A stretch of DNA of 64,000 bases. It comes from Ascidia mentula (taxonomy: Eukaryota > Chordata > Ascidiacea > Phlebobranchia > Ascidiidae). Under the pieces are notes generated by a model, which saw only the letters and a list, made by a program, of their open reading frames with translations, ran no database searches and was not told where the DNA came from. Below, piece after piece: positions 1 to 10,180 of the stretch. The position numbers were made by a program, and so were the translations under genes. Location of the stretch: NCBI GenBank assembly GCA_947561715.1, contig OX387200.1:7380501-7444500 (forward strand), in the 5' to 3' direction. Within the stretch, counting starts at the first letter, position 1; every line of letters starts with the position of its first letter.

Positions 1-3000
1 CAACCTCACCAGTTCTGCAAATAATTTGCTTTCGAAATTCCCCCCTTGATCGGAGTGAATTACCTCAGGTACCCCATGTACCGTTAGCCACCTGTGAAAC
101 AAAATGCTCGCTGTTTCATGTGCGGTTTGATGCCGCATAGGCCACGCTCTGACATATTTTGTGAATAAATCACAAGCGACTAGGACATACTGGTATCCTG
201 TCCTAGTTAACGGAAGTGGACCAAGCACGTCAATCTCAACGCGTTGCATCGGTCGCATTTCTTGTGATGGAACTAACGGTGCTCGGGTGGTAGTGGTTGG
301 TTTCTTATTTCGTTGACAGTGTTCGCATTTACGGCAATAAGCCTCGGTCTCTTCTCTCCATTTTAGCCAGTAAAAACGCTGTGACAGTTTGCTCAGGGTT
401 TTAGCCATTCCCAAGTGTCCCCCGCCATGTACCTGGTCGTGGCACGCGGACAGCACTTCGCTGCGCATGGCAAAGGGTACCAACACTTTCTGAACATCGT
501 TTAAACCTGGCACCGCACCAGGGTCAGTAATGAATAGCACCCCACCGTGACATGAGAGCCGCTCGAAAAGGCTCCATAAGTGTTTTGTCTCTGCCGACAG
601 GCGTTTGACGTGGCGAAAAGACGGCCTTATTCCCTGTTGTACCCATTTCACTACAGGGCGCAAACTTAAGTCCCCATACTGCGCTTCTGCTACATGGGTG
701 GACTCATACCCGTACTCCGCCTTTAAATCAAGTGCAAGTACCTCTTCCAATGACTCATCCTCACGAACTGTGTAAGGGAATCCGTCATCTTCCGGTTGCC
801 TCCGGCTGAGCGCGTCTGCGTTTGTGTGCTTCTTTCCGGGCCGGTGTTGAAGATCAAAATTGTAACTAGCCAGGTGTTCAACCCATCGAGCACATTGTCC
901 ATAGAGTTCCCTGGATCTCCACAGCCAGCGAAGGGATGAATGGTCTGTGCGCAACAAAAATTTCGATCCGAGCAAATAACTGCGATACAACTTAGTCGCA
1001 AATATGACGGCCAGCAATTCCTTGCGAGTTGTGGAATAATGCTTTTCAGCTTTGCTCAATGATCTACTGCCGTAAGCGATCACATGCTCCTTACCGTCAA
1101 TTTCCTGACCGAGAACACAACCTACGGCTGTGTCCGAGGCATCGGTGTCCAACACGAAGGGTCGGCTAAAGTCGGGATACTGTAGAACTGGAGCTGTTGT
1201 CAGAATTCTTTTCAGGCTGGCGAACGCCTGCTGGCAACTGTCCGTCCAGATAAAACGACGTCCCTTTTCTGTCAATTTGTGTAAGGGGGAGGCGATACGA
1301 GCGTAATCTTTAACAAACTTTCTGTAATACGATGTAAGACCCACAAATTGACGCACCTGTTTTACAGATTTTGGTACTGGCCAATCTTTAACTGATCGTA
1401 CCTTATCGGGGTCGCATCGTATTCCATGTTTTGACACTATGTGGCCAAGGAATCGCACTTCATCTTTGAACAGGTCGCACTTCGTTGGCTTTAGTGTAAG
1501 TCCAGCCGACTCCAGGCGTGAAAGAACATCTTCAAGACGCTGCATGTGTTCGTTGAAATTTCTACCATAAACAATCACATCGTCTAAGTATGCGAGTGTT
1601 CCTTGCCACTCTATACCCTGCAGCACAATACGCATTAGGTGTTGGAAGCTTGCCGCTGAGTTGCATAATCCCATAGGCATCACGGTGAATTCAAACAAAC
1701 CCATGTGACTGGCAAAGGCTGTCTTCTCCCTTGATTGTTCGTCCATGGGGATCTGCCAGTAGCCAGATTTCAGATCAAGGGTGGAAAAGAAACGTGACCC
1801 AGACATTTCATCCAGGCTATCATCAACCCGGGGAATAGGGTAACTGTTTTTTTTTGTTGCTTCGTTTACTTGTCGATAGTCGACGCAAAATCGTAACTCA
1901 CCAGACTTCTTTTTCACCAGAACAATCGAACTTGACCATGGCGAGGTTGAAGGTCTCACGAGTCCTTGGCTTCGCATTTCGTTGATGATCTTCTCAACCT
2001 CCGTTTTATGATGGATGGACATTCTTCGAGGATGTTGACGGATTGGTGCCGCATCCCCGGTGTCGATCGAATGTCGAACAAGATCAGTCCGGCCTAGGTC
2101 AAAGTTACATGTCGAAAATGCTTTTTGATGGCGACGAAGAAGTTTTAAAACATCCTCCCTCTGGGTTGCCGACAACCCATCTCCGATACTCACGCCTTGG
2201 TGAATGCATTCCCAACTTTCTTCATTGGTCGGTGTCTGTGCAAAGGAGATGTTGCAAACTTCCTCTGTAGGTTGCACACCGCTATCTTCAACAACAACAC
2301 ACCATTCCGATAATGGACATGCAACGTTGCCAAAAGCGTGTACTGGAATCGCGACAGCAACCCTAGTTGCTGATGGTACTAGGATTGGGTCATCGGTAAA
2401 ATTGGCTATACGTATGTTTACCTCATTTTTCCGCACAGTTGAAACACAGTTCGCTGTACAGAGTCCAATCTTTTCTGTAAACCCCGGTCTTCGCGCGATA
2501 TACACTTCAAAGTCAGGGATGTCTTCTCCGCGGACGTCAAGGTGGTAACGACATGTGACCCACACCTCCGACATTGGAGGGACTTCTGTGGCGTCGGTCA
2601 CACAAATATCTCTGGTACGTTGTACGAAAGACGACGAGAGTAATGGCACCTTAGCACGGCCCGCTGTCAACAAATTTTGGTCGTAACACACACTGCAGCG
2701 GTTCTTCTGCAGAAAATCCAAACCCAAAATTAAGTGGTGAGCGACGCCCGACGCGACATATAAACACGTGGGAACATCTAGCCCTCCCAGTTTAACATTC
2801 ACAGTGATTTTCCCAATAACTGAAACCAAACTACCGTTAATTCCAGAAAAACGTTCGTTTTGGCCCAGCGGGGAGATTTTGAGGCGATCATTGCTCAACG
2901 TCTCTAAACACTTTTGGCTAATCAAAGATACACTTGCACCAGTATCAACTAAAGCACATACCGGCTCCGAAGCGATGGAAACGTTGACAAACCGGACTAA

Positions 3001-3933
3001 TTGGGGTTTGGTGGGACTCTTGCTCATGTTCTGATTATTGGTAGGATTCGAAGTTTTGGTTTCCGTGTCCTTCAAACATACACTTGCTTTTGCCTCTTGG
3101 GTCACAGGGGTACCAGGTCTTTTATTGAAATTCCTGCGAGGCGTAAAACTGGTATAAAAGCCGCGCTTACCTTGCATGGGGCAAAATCTTTGCAAATGTC
3201 CTGGTTTACCACAGGCGAAACAGCGTCGATCCAACCTGTCTGCCATCTGATGTAGTGTTGGTTTCCCCAATCGTTGCACCTCGCGGCGTACCAGCTCAAT
3301 GTCCTTCTGGAGCGCGGTCACAGTTTTTTGGAATTCTCGAACGCCGATGTCTGCATCCTTTTCCGGTTGTTTTGATTCTGATGGACCTTGAACATCACGA
3401 CGACACACGCCTAAAACCTGGGACATTTCCGGTACATGCGTGGACAAAACCATCTGAGCGGCGGTCCAAAAGTCCCGTTTATATTCCAACCGTTGCGGCA
3501 AGGACCTGGCCATGTGCTGGTCCAACATGCCAACAAAGAGTAATGAATATAAAACCTCATTTTTAATAGTCTCCTCCGTGGGATAAGCCTTGTCGCCAAG
3601 AGCTTTCAAAGCATACACAAAGTCCTTAATGCTTTCCTGTGGCAACTGCCGCCGGCCAAACAACATCGCGCGTGTTTCATGGAGGCGCGAGTGGTCAGAA
3701 CCTTGCTTTAGGGCGCGGCTAATTAACTCATCGTACTTCAGTTGAAAAACATTATTGTCGTTTCCCTGAACTAGCCAGCGGAGGTCATCATCAATTGATG
3801 TCAAAAAAAGATGACGCTTCACTTCCTCACTAGCTTTCACACTCTCACAGTACGATTCAAATAAGGAAACAAACTGGCCAACATCTTGTCCCGGCACAAA
3901 GCGCGGTGGCGATAAAAACAAATTAAAAGACAT
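1..3933 (-). CDS. gag-pol polyprotein, partial (C-terminus off window)
   Basis: I read every codon from the ATG at 3933-3931 to base 1 and found no stop: 1311 codons. Domains in order: Gag with a capsid-like N-terminal region; a CCHC zinc knuckle at residues 238-251 (C-x2-C-x4-H-x4-C); an aspartic protease with the DTGAS active site at Asp330; reverse transcriptase with YLDD at 782-785; RNase H with an LDTDAS motif around Asp931; integrase with His/His around 1165-1173 and a C-x2-C pair at 1203/1206; then the catalytic core with Asp1235 and Asp1295. The third catalytic residue lies beyond the edge. Gag and Pol share one frame with no shift or stop between them, so cleavage by the element protease is the likely processing route. 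The ATG is 64 bp from the LTR, which supports the start. Confidence 0.95.
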   Translation of the reverse strand, partial: MSFNLFLSPPRFVPGQDVGQFVSLFESYCESVKASEEVKRHLFLTSIDDDLRWLVQGNDNNVFQLKYDELISRALKQGSDHSRLHETRAMLFGRRQLPQESIKDFVYALKALGDKAYPTEETIKNEVLYSLLFVGMLDQHMARSLPQRLEYKRDFWTAAQMVLSTHVPEMSQVLGVCRRDVQGPSESKQPEKDADIGVREFQKTVTALQKDIELVRREVQRLGKPTLHQMADRLDRRCFACGKPGHLQRFCPMQGKRGFYTSFTPRRNFNKRPGTPVTQEAKASVCLKDTETKTSNPTNNQNMSKSPTKPQLVRFVNVSIASEPVCALVDTGASVSLISQKCLETLSNDRLKISPLGQNERFSGINGSLVSVIGKITVNVKLGGLDVPTCLYVASGVAHHLILGLDFLQKNRCSVCYDQNLLTAGRAKVPLLSSSFVQRTRDICVTDATEVPPMSEVWVTCRYHLDVRGEDIPDFEVYIARRPGFTEKIGLCTANCVSTVRKNEVNIRIANFTDDPILVPSATRVAVAIPVHAFGNVACPLSEWCVVVEDSGVQPTEEVCNISFAQTPTNEESWECIHQGVSIGDGLSATQREDVLKLLRRHQKAFSTCNFDLGRTDLVRHSIDTGDAAPIRQHPRRMSIHHKTEVEKIINEMRSQGLVRPSTSPWSSSIVLVKKKSGELRFCVDYRQVNEATKKNSYPIPRVDDSLDEMSGSRFFSTLDLKSGYWQIPMDEQSREKTAFASHMGLFEFTVMPMGLCNSAASFQHLMRIVLQGIEWQGTLAYLDDVIVYGRNFNEHMQRLEDVLSRLESAGLTLKPTKCDLFKDEVRFLGHIVSKHGIRCDPDKVRSVKDWPVPKSVKQVRQFVGLTSYYRKFVKDYARIASPLHKLTEKGRRFIWTDSCQQAFASLKRILTTAPVLQYPDFSRPFVLDTDASDTAVGCVLGQEIDGKEHVIAYGSRSLSKAEKHYSTTRKELLAVIFATKLYRSYLLGSKFLLRTDHSSLRWLWRSRELYGQCARWVEHLASYNFDLQHRPGKKHTNADALSRRQPEDDGFPYTVREDESLEEVLALDLKAEYGYESTHVAEAQYGDLSLRPVVKWVQQGIRPSFRHVKRLSAETKHLWSLFERLSCHGGVLFITDPGAVPGLNDVQKVLVPFAMRSEVLSACHDQVHGGGHLGMAKTLSKLSQRFYWLKWREETEAYCRKCEHCQRNKKPTTTTRAPLVPSQEMRPMQRVEIDVLGPLPLTRTGYQYVLVACDLFTKYVRAWPMRHQTAHETASILFHRWLTVHGVPEVIHSDQGGNFESKLFAELVRL

Positions 3934-3977
3934 TAAGTTCTCTGAAAGCCGTGTGACCCCTTATAAGCGATAGCAGA

Positions 3978-3995
3978 GTCCTGGCGTGCTCGCCA
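3978..3995 (-). promoter_or_regulatory. candidate tRNA primer-binding site
   Basis: On the element strand TGGCGAGCACGCCAGGAC starts two bases after the proposed LTR end. Starting with TGG immediately inside the 5' LTR is the hallmark of a minus-strand primer site, which pairs with the CCA end of a tRNA. I cannot name the tRNA. Confidence 0.6.
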
Positions 3996-3997
3996 AA

Positions 3998-4394
3998 TGT
4001 AACCGAAATTAGCTTCTCTCTAAACCGGCTAACGCCCAGGTTACTCCGCACTAACGGCCTATCGCCAAGACCTGGAGTCACACGACCAAGGTGGCTAGTT
4101 TTGTAATAGAATGGAAGCGCTAATAGGTATAAAAGCGTAAAATGGTAAAAGTACGGATAAAACAACGGTTGTTTTTTATACAAAAAGGACTTTCCACTGC
4201 ACATATAGCGTTCACAACAATTACTTCTCGCCACAATAAAAACAGTGCTTTCTACTCGCCACCACCAGAGAACTGCCTGGTTTTTCGCTTATTCTTTTCG
4301 CCGCCAGCACTTACACCAATTATCACTGTCCACGTTTGCCACGCAAGCGTGACTGCTCGGGCGTATAAAAACGAGTAAAATAGAAATAATTACA
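3998..4394 (-). repeat. 5' long terminal repeat (397 bp)
   Basis: The segment begins TGTAA and ends TTACA on the plus strand, a 5-bp terminal inversion of the TG...CA type. Its inner end abuts the primer site and its outer end is followed by AATAT, a possible target duplication. The ends are inferred because the partner LTR is outside the window. Confidence 0.65.
4171..4180 (-). promoter_or_regulatory. TATA-like box in the LTR
   Basis: TATAAAAAAC on the element strand, about 214 bp into the LTR, is positioned to start the genomic transcript. It rests on the motif alone. Confidence 0.4.
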
Positions 4395-4686
4395 AATATA
4401 TTATAAAAGGTGAGTGTAAGTAAACAAAGAAAAACATGTGAGTAAAAGTGAAGGTGAAGTGAAAATACAAAAAGAAATAAAGCGTGTGAAAAACAAAACG
4501 AACAAAGACGTTTACACACCTCTTAACAGTACAAAAAGGAAAGAGCAAGCTCCCATTCAAAAGAATGCACCACAACAAATCTTTAATATAAATACAGTTT
4601 ATTTACCACAAACGTATAATGTTTTAATAATCCCCTGACTAAAGTGCAATAAGTTTTCGTGAGGTAGAACGTGTTATGCAACTTAC

Positions 4687-6388
4687 AACAGTCGTGTACA
4701 TAGTGCAGATGACGATGGTCATGATGATGCTCGTCGTAATAGAGATAGGTGTCACAGCACTAAGAGCAAGAGCCGGAAGATATAATATTACTCCCATGTA
4801 TACCATCTGCAAAATTGGTTGCGTAGACATGGTTAACACACTTAAATTTTCGTGACCTTTGATGCTGAAAGTTTAAATCAAATAACACTATTTTGAAGTG
4901 TAAAGAGTATTTTGGACAACAACCGACTTAATCGAAATTTCAAACACATCCCCGTACTTCGTTTATTATTCCAACAGCCGATGTAAACTTTCTGACGATT
5001 GGATGAAATCGCAATCCTAGATACTGAAAATGCAAAGAATGCGGTTAAGCTTAAGCAAAAGGCAGAGGTTACAGTACTGTGCGTTACATTTTAAAGGAGT
5101 CGCCCAACAATTCAAGGAAAAAGGATTCGAGTTTTTTTAAAATGAAACTTTCACACTTGGTACCTTTGATATAAATGGTAACTCTTTGTAAATGCGTCGC
5201 ACGCAAAAATGGTAAAGAACCTGTAAGCCCGTTTACATATACGATCGGAAACGAGACGAATTGGAACATCTCAAATTCGCATGTGTTTAAATGTGAGGTT
5301 TGGCAATTTTTATTCACTAAAATCGTGGTAAAATAAACAAACATCTAAACAAGTTAAATTTTCTTGAACAGCATTCCGTTTGCGCTGGAATCGAAGAAAA
5401 AAACAAGAAATGAACTAAAAAGATTAAGTGTGCTGGAATCCATCACACTGCATGCAATGTGGACGGTCTACACCTAAAACTTTAAAACCTATGTCAAGCA
5501 TCATTTATCTATAATCCAATGCGACAAACTTAAAAAAACGCACACCTAAAACCCTTAGCATGATTCTGTTCTCAAACGGATTGAGCGCGAGGGCAATTGA
5601 GTGCTCCATCGCTCCTCTTGCGCAAAAAACGGGAGGAGCGATTGAGCGAAGCGCATTCGAATTCTCTTCAATTGTTCATGTAAACGGGCTTACTGTAAAA
5701 AAAATTTTTGACGCAAAATTGAATTTTCAACAAAATTTGCGTCGTATCTGCGGTAAATCTTTCCTGTCACACACAGAAATGTTTGGAACCGTTGGAATGA
5801 AGGTTTCTTTCAACACACGATATGGCCCAACACATGAAACAGAACAAGTAAACCTGATAAATGGTGTTGAGTCGAAGGCGGTGTATCAGAGGAATGTAGT
5901 AGACGCAGGCAACGAACGTCGGCACTACCATAGAAAAAGAATACCAAATCGTCACCATTCCAAACAGGTACGCCTCTGATGGAAAAGCGAGAACGGTGAT
6001 TGCAGAAATTAAGGTAACGGCGATGGAAAAGCCAACCGGTACCTATTGGACAAAGTACTTCTTTATCGTAGATTTCGTGGATATCAAGCTTTAAGTTTGG
6101 ACTTACTGGTGACATCTTTCTGCCTCCATAAAAATAGTTTTCAACATTTTCCTTTCGTCGATCTTTCACCGCGAAGAAGATTCCGATGGCGGCAGAAAGC
6201 ACGAGAGTAACTGAAACATTTCACCACAAGGTTAAAGTTAGTTTCAAACCTCACGTCTTTCATTCTTTTTTAACGCTCCTTCCGCTTTCGCTACAAAATA
6301 CACACAAAGACACTTACTGTAAGTTCATTTCATACTTACCGACAAACACAACAATATCCAGATCTCCGAAGGCATTATTAGTAGCCAT
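4687..6388 (-). pseudogene. SLC5-like symporter, truncated copy (exons 1-5 only)
   Basis: Exons on the minus strand are 6340-6388, 6107-6210, 5854-6042, 4958-5023 and 4687-4806. Their lengths (49, 104, 189, 66, 120) match the three other SLC5 copies exactly, with ATG at 6388 and normal splice sites. They encode the first 176 residues, including the GGRKMSP and PSEAYLFGMVTIWYS segments typical of SLC5A8-like proteins. Exon 6 and everything after it is missing: homology runs about 190 bp past exon 5 and stops near 4500, where other sequence and then the LTR follow. It cannot make a full transporter. It is the inverted twin of the 21520 gene and probably arose truncated at the duplication breakpoint. 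Confidence 0.9.
5221..5695. mobile_element. MITE-like element in SLC5 intron 3 (left arm)
   Basis: A non-coding block of about 475 bp is bounded by inverted ends related to CAGTAAGCCCGTTTACATG. The left end differs by one base and the right end matches exactly. The same block lies at the same intron position in the other arm (22234-22777), so it inserted before the inverted duplication. No transposase is visible. Confidence 0.65.
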
Positions 6389-8205
6389 ATTTAACTTCTA
6401 AACAAATGAAACTTATTACAGATACAGCATATGTTTTATCCCCAGTTCCAGACGGCGCCAAACCTATAACGGAAGGTAACTGGTAATTGTTGTGCTGATG
6501 TCGACAGTTTTTGTTCAATGGAGCAAAAATCGTACCACTTTTTTAATATTGTAAACTGTAGCATCATTCTTAACGATTCGCAATGGTGTTTTAGCAAATA
6601 TCACAATGATGTAAAATGCACAACGGCATTGTAAAGCCACAGCATATATGTTTAATCCCTAGCTGTATCCCCGCAAAGCACGAGAGTAACTGAAACATTC
6701 ACCACTCTTGTTGTTGATACTGTTGTTATAATTTTGCTTCAAACATTTTTGTAAGATTTCATGTTATTACGTCTTTTTATGTTGAGCAAACCTCAGTAAA
6801 CTTTCACCACTTTCTACTGAAGGTCACGCTAAATGTTTCATGGCTGGTGATCACAATTCACGTTTTTCAACCTTTGTTACAACAATATTTTGTATTTGCG
6901 ACTTCACGCCATATAAGTCCAAACACTCCTACTGTAAAGTTGATTTTGCGACGAATTTATAATTACCAATACTAATAATGTATTAAAATCCAAACACAGC
7001 GATCTTCAAACAGCTCAGATCGATTTATTTAGAGAAAAATATATTTCGCCTAAAACGGCATCATCAGTTTCTCCATTTACCAAAACTTATTACCAATACT
7101 AATTAATGCAAAAATGTCACAATGTCATGTCACTGAATCCGAGCCGACTGCTGTGATGTGTGTAATTTCCAGTACAGCGTTTGTTATGGCGTTGATGCAC
7201 GCTTGTTGTTTCCGTTCTCGTTTGCTTTAGCAAGTGCTGTGCTGTGCTGTGCCTTGCATTCTATATTATTCGTTTGTGCGTTTTTAAGCTTCTATCGGTG
7301 CATGAAAAAGTGTCTTGCATATCAGGAGAAATATCGTTTTTTTGTTTTCTCATCAGGAAAATGGAAAAACCGCACAAAAATTTGGCAGTCTACAAAGTAT
7401 ATTAAGGCGAGCTGCTCTTTTTTAAACCAGCGTGTCTTGAAAAACTACGCAAACCATAAACACGAACACAAAACAAGATAACGTAAGAAAGAAGATAACA
7501 TATCCGCTGCGTTGCACTCAAACAGCGAACAACATAGACGCCGAAAACAATGGTAAAACGTAAAATTATGGAGAAAATTTTTTATTTTAGCTGACGAACT
7601 GTGTTCACTCACCTGATTGAATTACAAGCTTTAAAATCGTTGGTGCAGAACCAACATTTGTTTTCTTTTCAACTATTCAATAAGACACAAAGATAAGAAT
7701 TTCGAAAAGATCTCGAACACTTCCGACCCCTTTTCAACATAAACTTTTTTGTCAGAGAGCTCTGTAGTCACAGATAACAGAGAATGGGTCGTTTAAGTAC
7801 GGGTTTCCCAATTAATGTGCGCAGACAATTAATGTGTGGGGACAACGGGATATGAAAAAGTAAAGTTTATGCATTGTGCGGTATACGTATACCTTTTCGC
7901 AAATTACTTTAGCAGTGTTACGTATGATTAAATTTATTTCGTGGAAACATTTGTAATCCTGTATCAAATAGGGGCCCGTGTCCCAGAAAAGTTTAGAAAG
8001 TCCTAGTTCGGGAGATGTTTCCTTGGTTTAATAAATGCAACATTGTGGCAATTTGCTTTCAGTTTGTTTTTACAAGTTTATTATATTTAACATTGTGCAT
8101 AGTGTGCAAGGAACATCGCAGTTGGTGGCGCTTGACTTTCCGAAGTGGTAATAAATGGTCGTAAAGTCTGACTGGCTTCGATTATGAATGAGTCTTTCAA
8201 ATTAC
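6389..8205. other. intergenic, left arm
   Basis: No gene is supported. Most of it aligns in reverse with 18290-21500 of the right arm, for example 7100-7290 with 20985-21220 and 7590-7680 with 18930-19020. The right arm has about 1.9 kb between these anchors that is missing here. The 107-codon frame at 7158 has no recognisable domain and is not conserved as a frame in the other arm. Confidence 0.6.
6977..7088 (-). mobile_element. 112-bp insertion with 15-bp target duplication and hammerhead-like motif
   Basis: The segment is flanked by identical ATTACCAATACTAAT copies (6962-6976 and 7089-7103). The right arm has one copy of this site (21224-21238, one mismatch) and no insert, so it is a true insertion after the duplication. 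On the minus strand it contains CTGATGA, a GCC/GGC hairpin, GAAA, and flanks TGGAGAAA and TTTCTCTA that can form an 8-bp stem I. An extra U after CTGATGA and a stem III of about one pair leave catalysis doubtful. Confidence 0.7.
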
Positions 8206-8615
8206 GTGGGTGCAAAACACTTGGGGTTAATTAATTTGAAAATAAAATGTAAAGCTCTCATGCTGTTCATCATCTTAAGTTACGTAAAGGTTTCGAACAC
8301 GAACTGCGTTCATCATCAGCAGTGCTATTGAATGAATGAACTACATACAGCAGAGCACTGAGATAGAACTAAACGGGCAGAAAAACTAGACGACAGCTCC
8401 AAACCTCTCCGCCTCTTTAACATTTAGGTTCTTACTGCAGCTTGGCATATCTCAATTGATGAAGTCGCTGCCGAGTTGTTGGTATTGTTGTCACATGATG
8501 TGACTCTGAAATGTTCATGTAACTCATTCATTCAATAGTACTGATGATGAACGCAGTTCGTGTACCATTCGTCTACTTAACTTAAGATGATTAACAGCAT
8601 AATAGCTTTGGCTTT
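8206..8615. mobile_element. 410-bp foldback element with 12-bp target duplication
   Basis: It is flanked by CTTTCAAATTAC at 8194-8205 and 8616-8627. Inside are two inverted arms carrying a conserved CTGATGATGAACGCAG core, one arm near 8275-8330 and one near 8520-8600. One terminus reads GAAAGCCAAAGCT on the minus strand and the other reads like TTTTGCACCCA. Related copies are at 17907-18289 (the same insertion, in the other arm) and 30647-30905 (independent). No protein is encoded. A 12-bp target duplication fits retrotransposition better than ordinary cut-and-paste transposition. Confidence 0.7.
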
Positions 8616-9001
8616 CTTTCAAATTACATGTACAACTTTATTCTTAGCAACTGCCATTTCATGGGACACAAGGTAAATACGGCATACATCTTTTTATGGA
8701 AAAAAAGTGGTAGTTGTTTTTTAAAAACCCTCTGATTACAAGGTTTTTCTGTCTTAAATGGTGTTGTGAGGTTTGCGTGGGTGTCATTTAATTTGGCGGT
8801 TTCTTCGGTAACTACCGGTTGTTGCGAAATGTTGTGGCGGGCGCAAAACTTTGCAAAACAATGGCGTGCACGTCGAAAACGCAGTACAGTGTTTCGAAAT
8901 TACGTGCCCATGCTTCGCTGGCTTTTTCCCGTGCCATTTTATCCTATTATATGCTACATGATTGCCACGTCAACTGCTATGTACAATACAAAAGATATCG
9001 T

Positions 9002-9129
9002 AAGATAAGCAAAGTGGAGCCAGTAATATGAATATTGGCCGTTTGGTCAGCAAAGTCGTCGGAAAGTCACACCATCTGCACTGATGAGACCTTTTAGGTC
9101 GAAACAGTGGCCATCTGTCTGCAGCTTAC
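9002..9129 (+). mobile_element. 128-bp hammerhead-bearing insertion with 14-bp target duplication
   Basis: It is flanked by perfect ACAAAAGATATCGT copies at 8988-9001 and 9130-9143. The reverse-complement position in the right arm (about 17524-17537) has a single uninterrupted copy, so the boundaries are set by an empty site. The insert holds a complete type-I hammerhead fold near its 3' end. It has no coding capacity. Size, long target duplication and ribozyme resemble retrozymes or fragments of Penelope-like elements; that kinship is inference. Confidence 0.85.
9076..9124 (+). ncRNA. type-I hammerhead ribozyme, complete core
   Basis: Stem I pairs CTGCA (9076-9080) with TGCAG (9120-9124). 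The core CTGATGA is at 9081-9087. Stem II is GACC/GGTC (9088-9091 with 9097-9100) over a TTTTA loop. GAAA is at 9101-9104. Stem III pairs ACAG (9104-9107) with CTGT (9115-9118) over a 7-base loop. The cleavage triplet is GTC ending at 9119. All invariant nucleotides of the family are present, so self-cleavage of a plus-strand transcript is expected. Confidence 0.88.
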
Positions 9130-9280
9130 ACAAAAGATATCGTGTCTGCATTGTTTCCCGTTATATGGCACTTGGTAAGAATGATATGGTACATATCAAT
9201 TGAAATACTCATTTATAATCAACGAGGAAGTCAGACTTTACGACAAACAATTAGGAAAGTGATGCGCCACCCACATGATG

Positions 9281-9560
9281 CATTGTTCGTTTATATGTTT
9301 GACAGCTGGATGGTTCCTCGTGTTTGATGGGCTCGTCAATTTTCGACATTCCATTTTACTGATATATGATGCGTTTTTTAAATAGCTCTGAAAAATTACT
9401 TATTACAACGGCCAGTCTTCCACTGACGTCAGAACCACAATAGAATTGGTGGAAGAAAAAAACACGGAAAAGAGTCGAGCGGAAACTATTTGTTCCACCT
9501 TTGCTCAAATATCACGGACTTGGTTTCCGATATATCGACTTGTGATATTACTCTTTTGCG
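9281..9560 (+). pseudogene. SLC22 exon 6-7 relic
   Basis: Two degenerate pieces are recognisable. The first (about 9281-9362) matches the exon-6 stretch coding LFVY-FDSW--FLVF, with frame breaks. The second (about 9388-9560) matches the second half of exon 7, up to the region before its donor, including VEEKNTEKSRAETICSTFAQ. The intron between them is shortened and the reading frame is disrupted. It lies upstream of the pseudogene starting at 10181 and is an extra SLC22 fragment, not part of that copy. Confidence 0.8.
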
Positions 9561-10180
9561 AAAATTTACCACGGGTGGGAAGAAAAAAGATGTCTGGCGT
9601 AAAAAACACTGTAGCTTCGCGTGTAACGAACGCTTCACGATGCACCGGTTTTCTTTTACTTCATGCAGAAACCGGTGCAATCCATGCAGAACAGGCCTGA
9701 GGTGGATGACGTGAATAACCACTGTAAAAAGCAAAGCGTGAAGGTGAACTGTTCGCACGGAACAGAGAGATTATTCTTTTAGGGTGTTTACTTTACTTCA
9801 AAAAACGTTCGATTGGCCTTGGAAGAGCGAGATACACGAATGATGCAGACCGTGCTGAAACATTTGCCTCAATATCAGTTATATACGTTGAGCTTTGCTG
9901 CATCACAACACAGTAGCAAGAAACTGATACTGACACGTTTACCGCAGGATGAATAATGTAAACAGCAGGATATCATGTTTGCGTGCTAAATTTGGTTGTG
10001 AAAAAAATGGAATAATGCAGCACATCAGCTTACTATCAGCAGAACGTTGGCTTACATAGCATGAGGATGACTTACTTAGAGTGTCAATCTTGTACCAGAC
10101 AGGAATCCTTGAAACACGACACATGTTTTTGTAGAATGTTTTGTGCTTTCCGCACTGATAGTGATATTTTGTAAATTGTA
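9561..10180. other. intergenic
   Basis: No gene is supported. Short frames at 9486-9758 on both strands overlap the SLC22 relic and have no recognisable domain. I found no clear match between this stretch and the right arm. Confidence 0.4.

Larger units (their letters stand above)
1..4394 (-). mobile_element. Ty3/gypsy-type LTR retrotransposon, 5' part
   Basis: In element orientation this reads LTR (4394-3998), candidate primer-binding site (from 3995), then one gag-pol frame from 3933 off the left edge. The order protease, reverse transcriptase, RNase H, integrase is diagnostic of Ty3/gypsy (Metaviridae-like) elements. The frame is intact for all visible codons, which suggests a young, possibly still mobile copy. 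The 3' end of pol, the 3' LTR and the second target duplication are outside the window. The element sits within about 100 bp of the outer edge of the inverted SLC5/SLC22 duplication. A fused gag-pol gypsy element has been described in Ciona; whether this is the same family is not checked here. Confidence 0.93.

Noticed and set aside
723..1001. Minus-strand frame inside the retrotransposon
   Set aside because: Out of frame with the open gag-pol reading; a shadow.
8275..8330. CTGATGA...GAAAC in the foldback elements as a working hammerhead
   Set aside because: No complementary stem I flanks and an extra base after the core. Kept only as resemblance.
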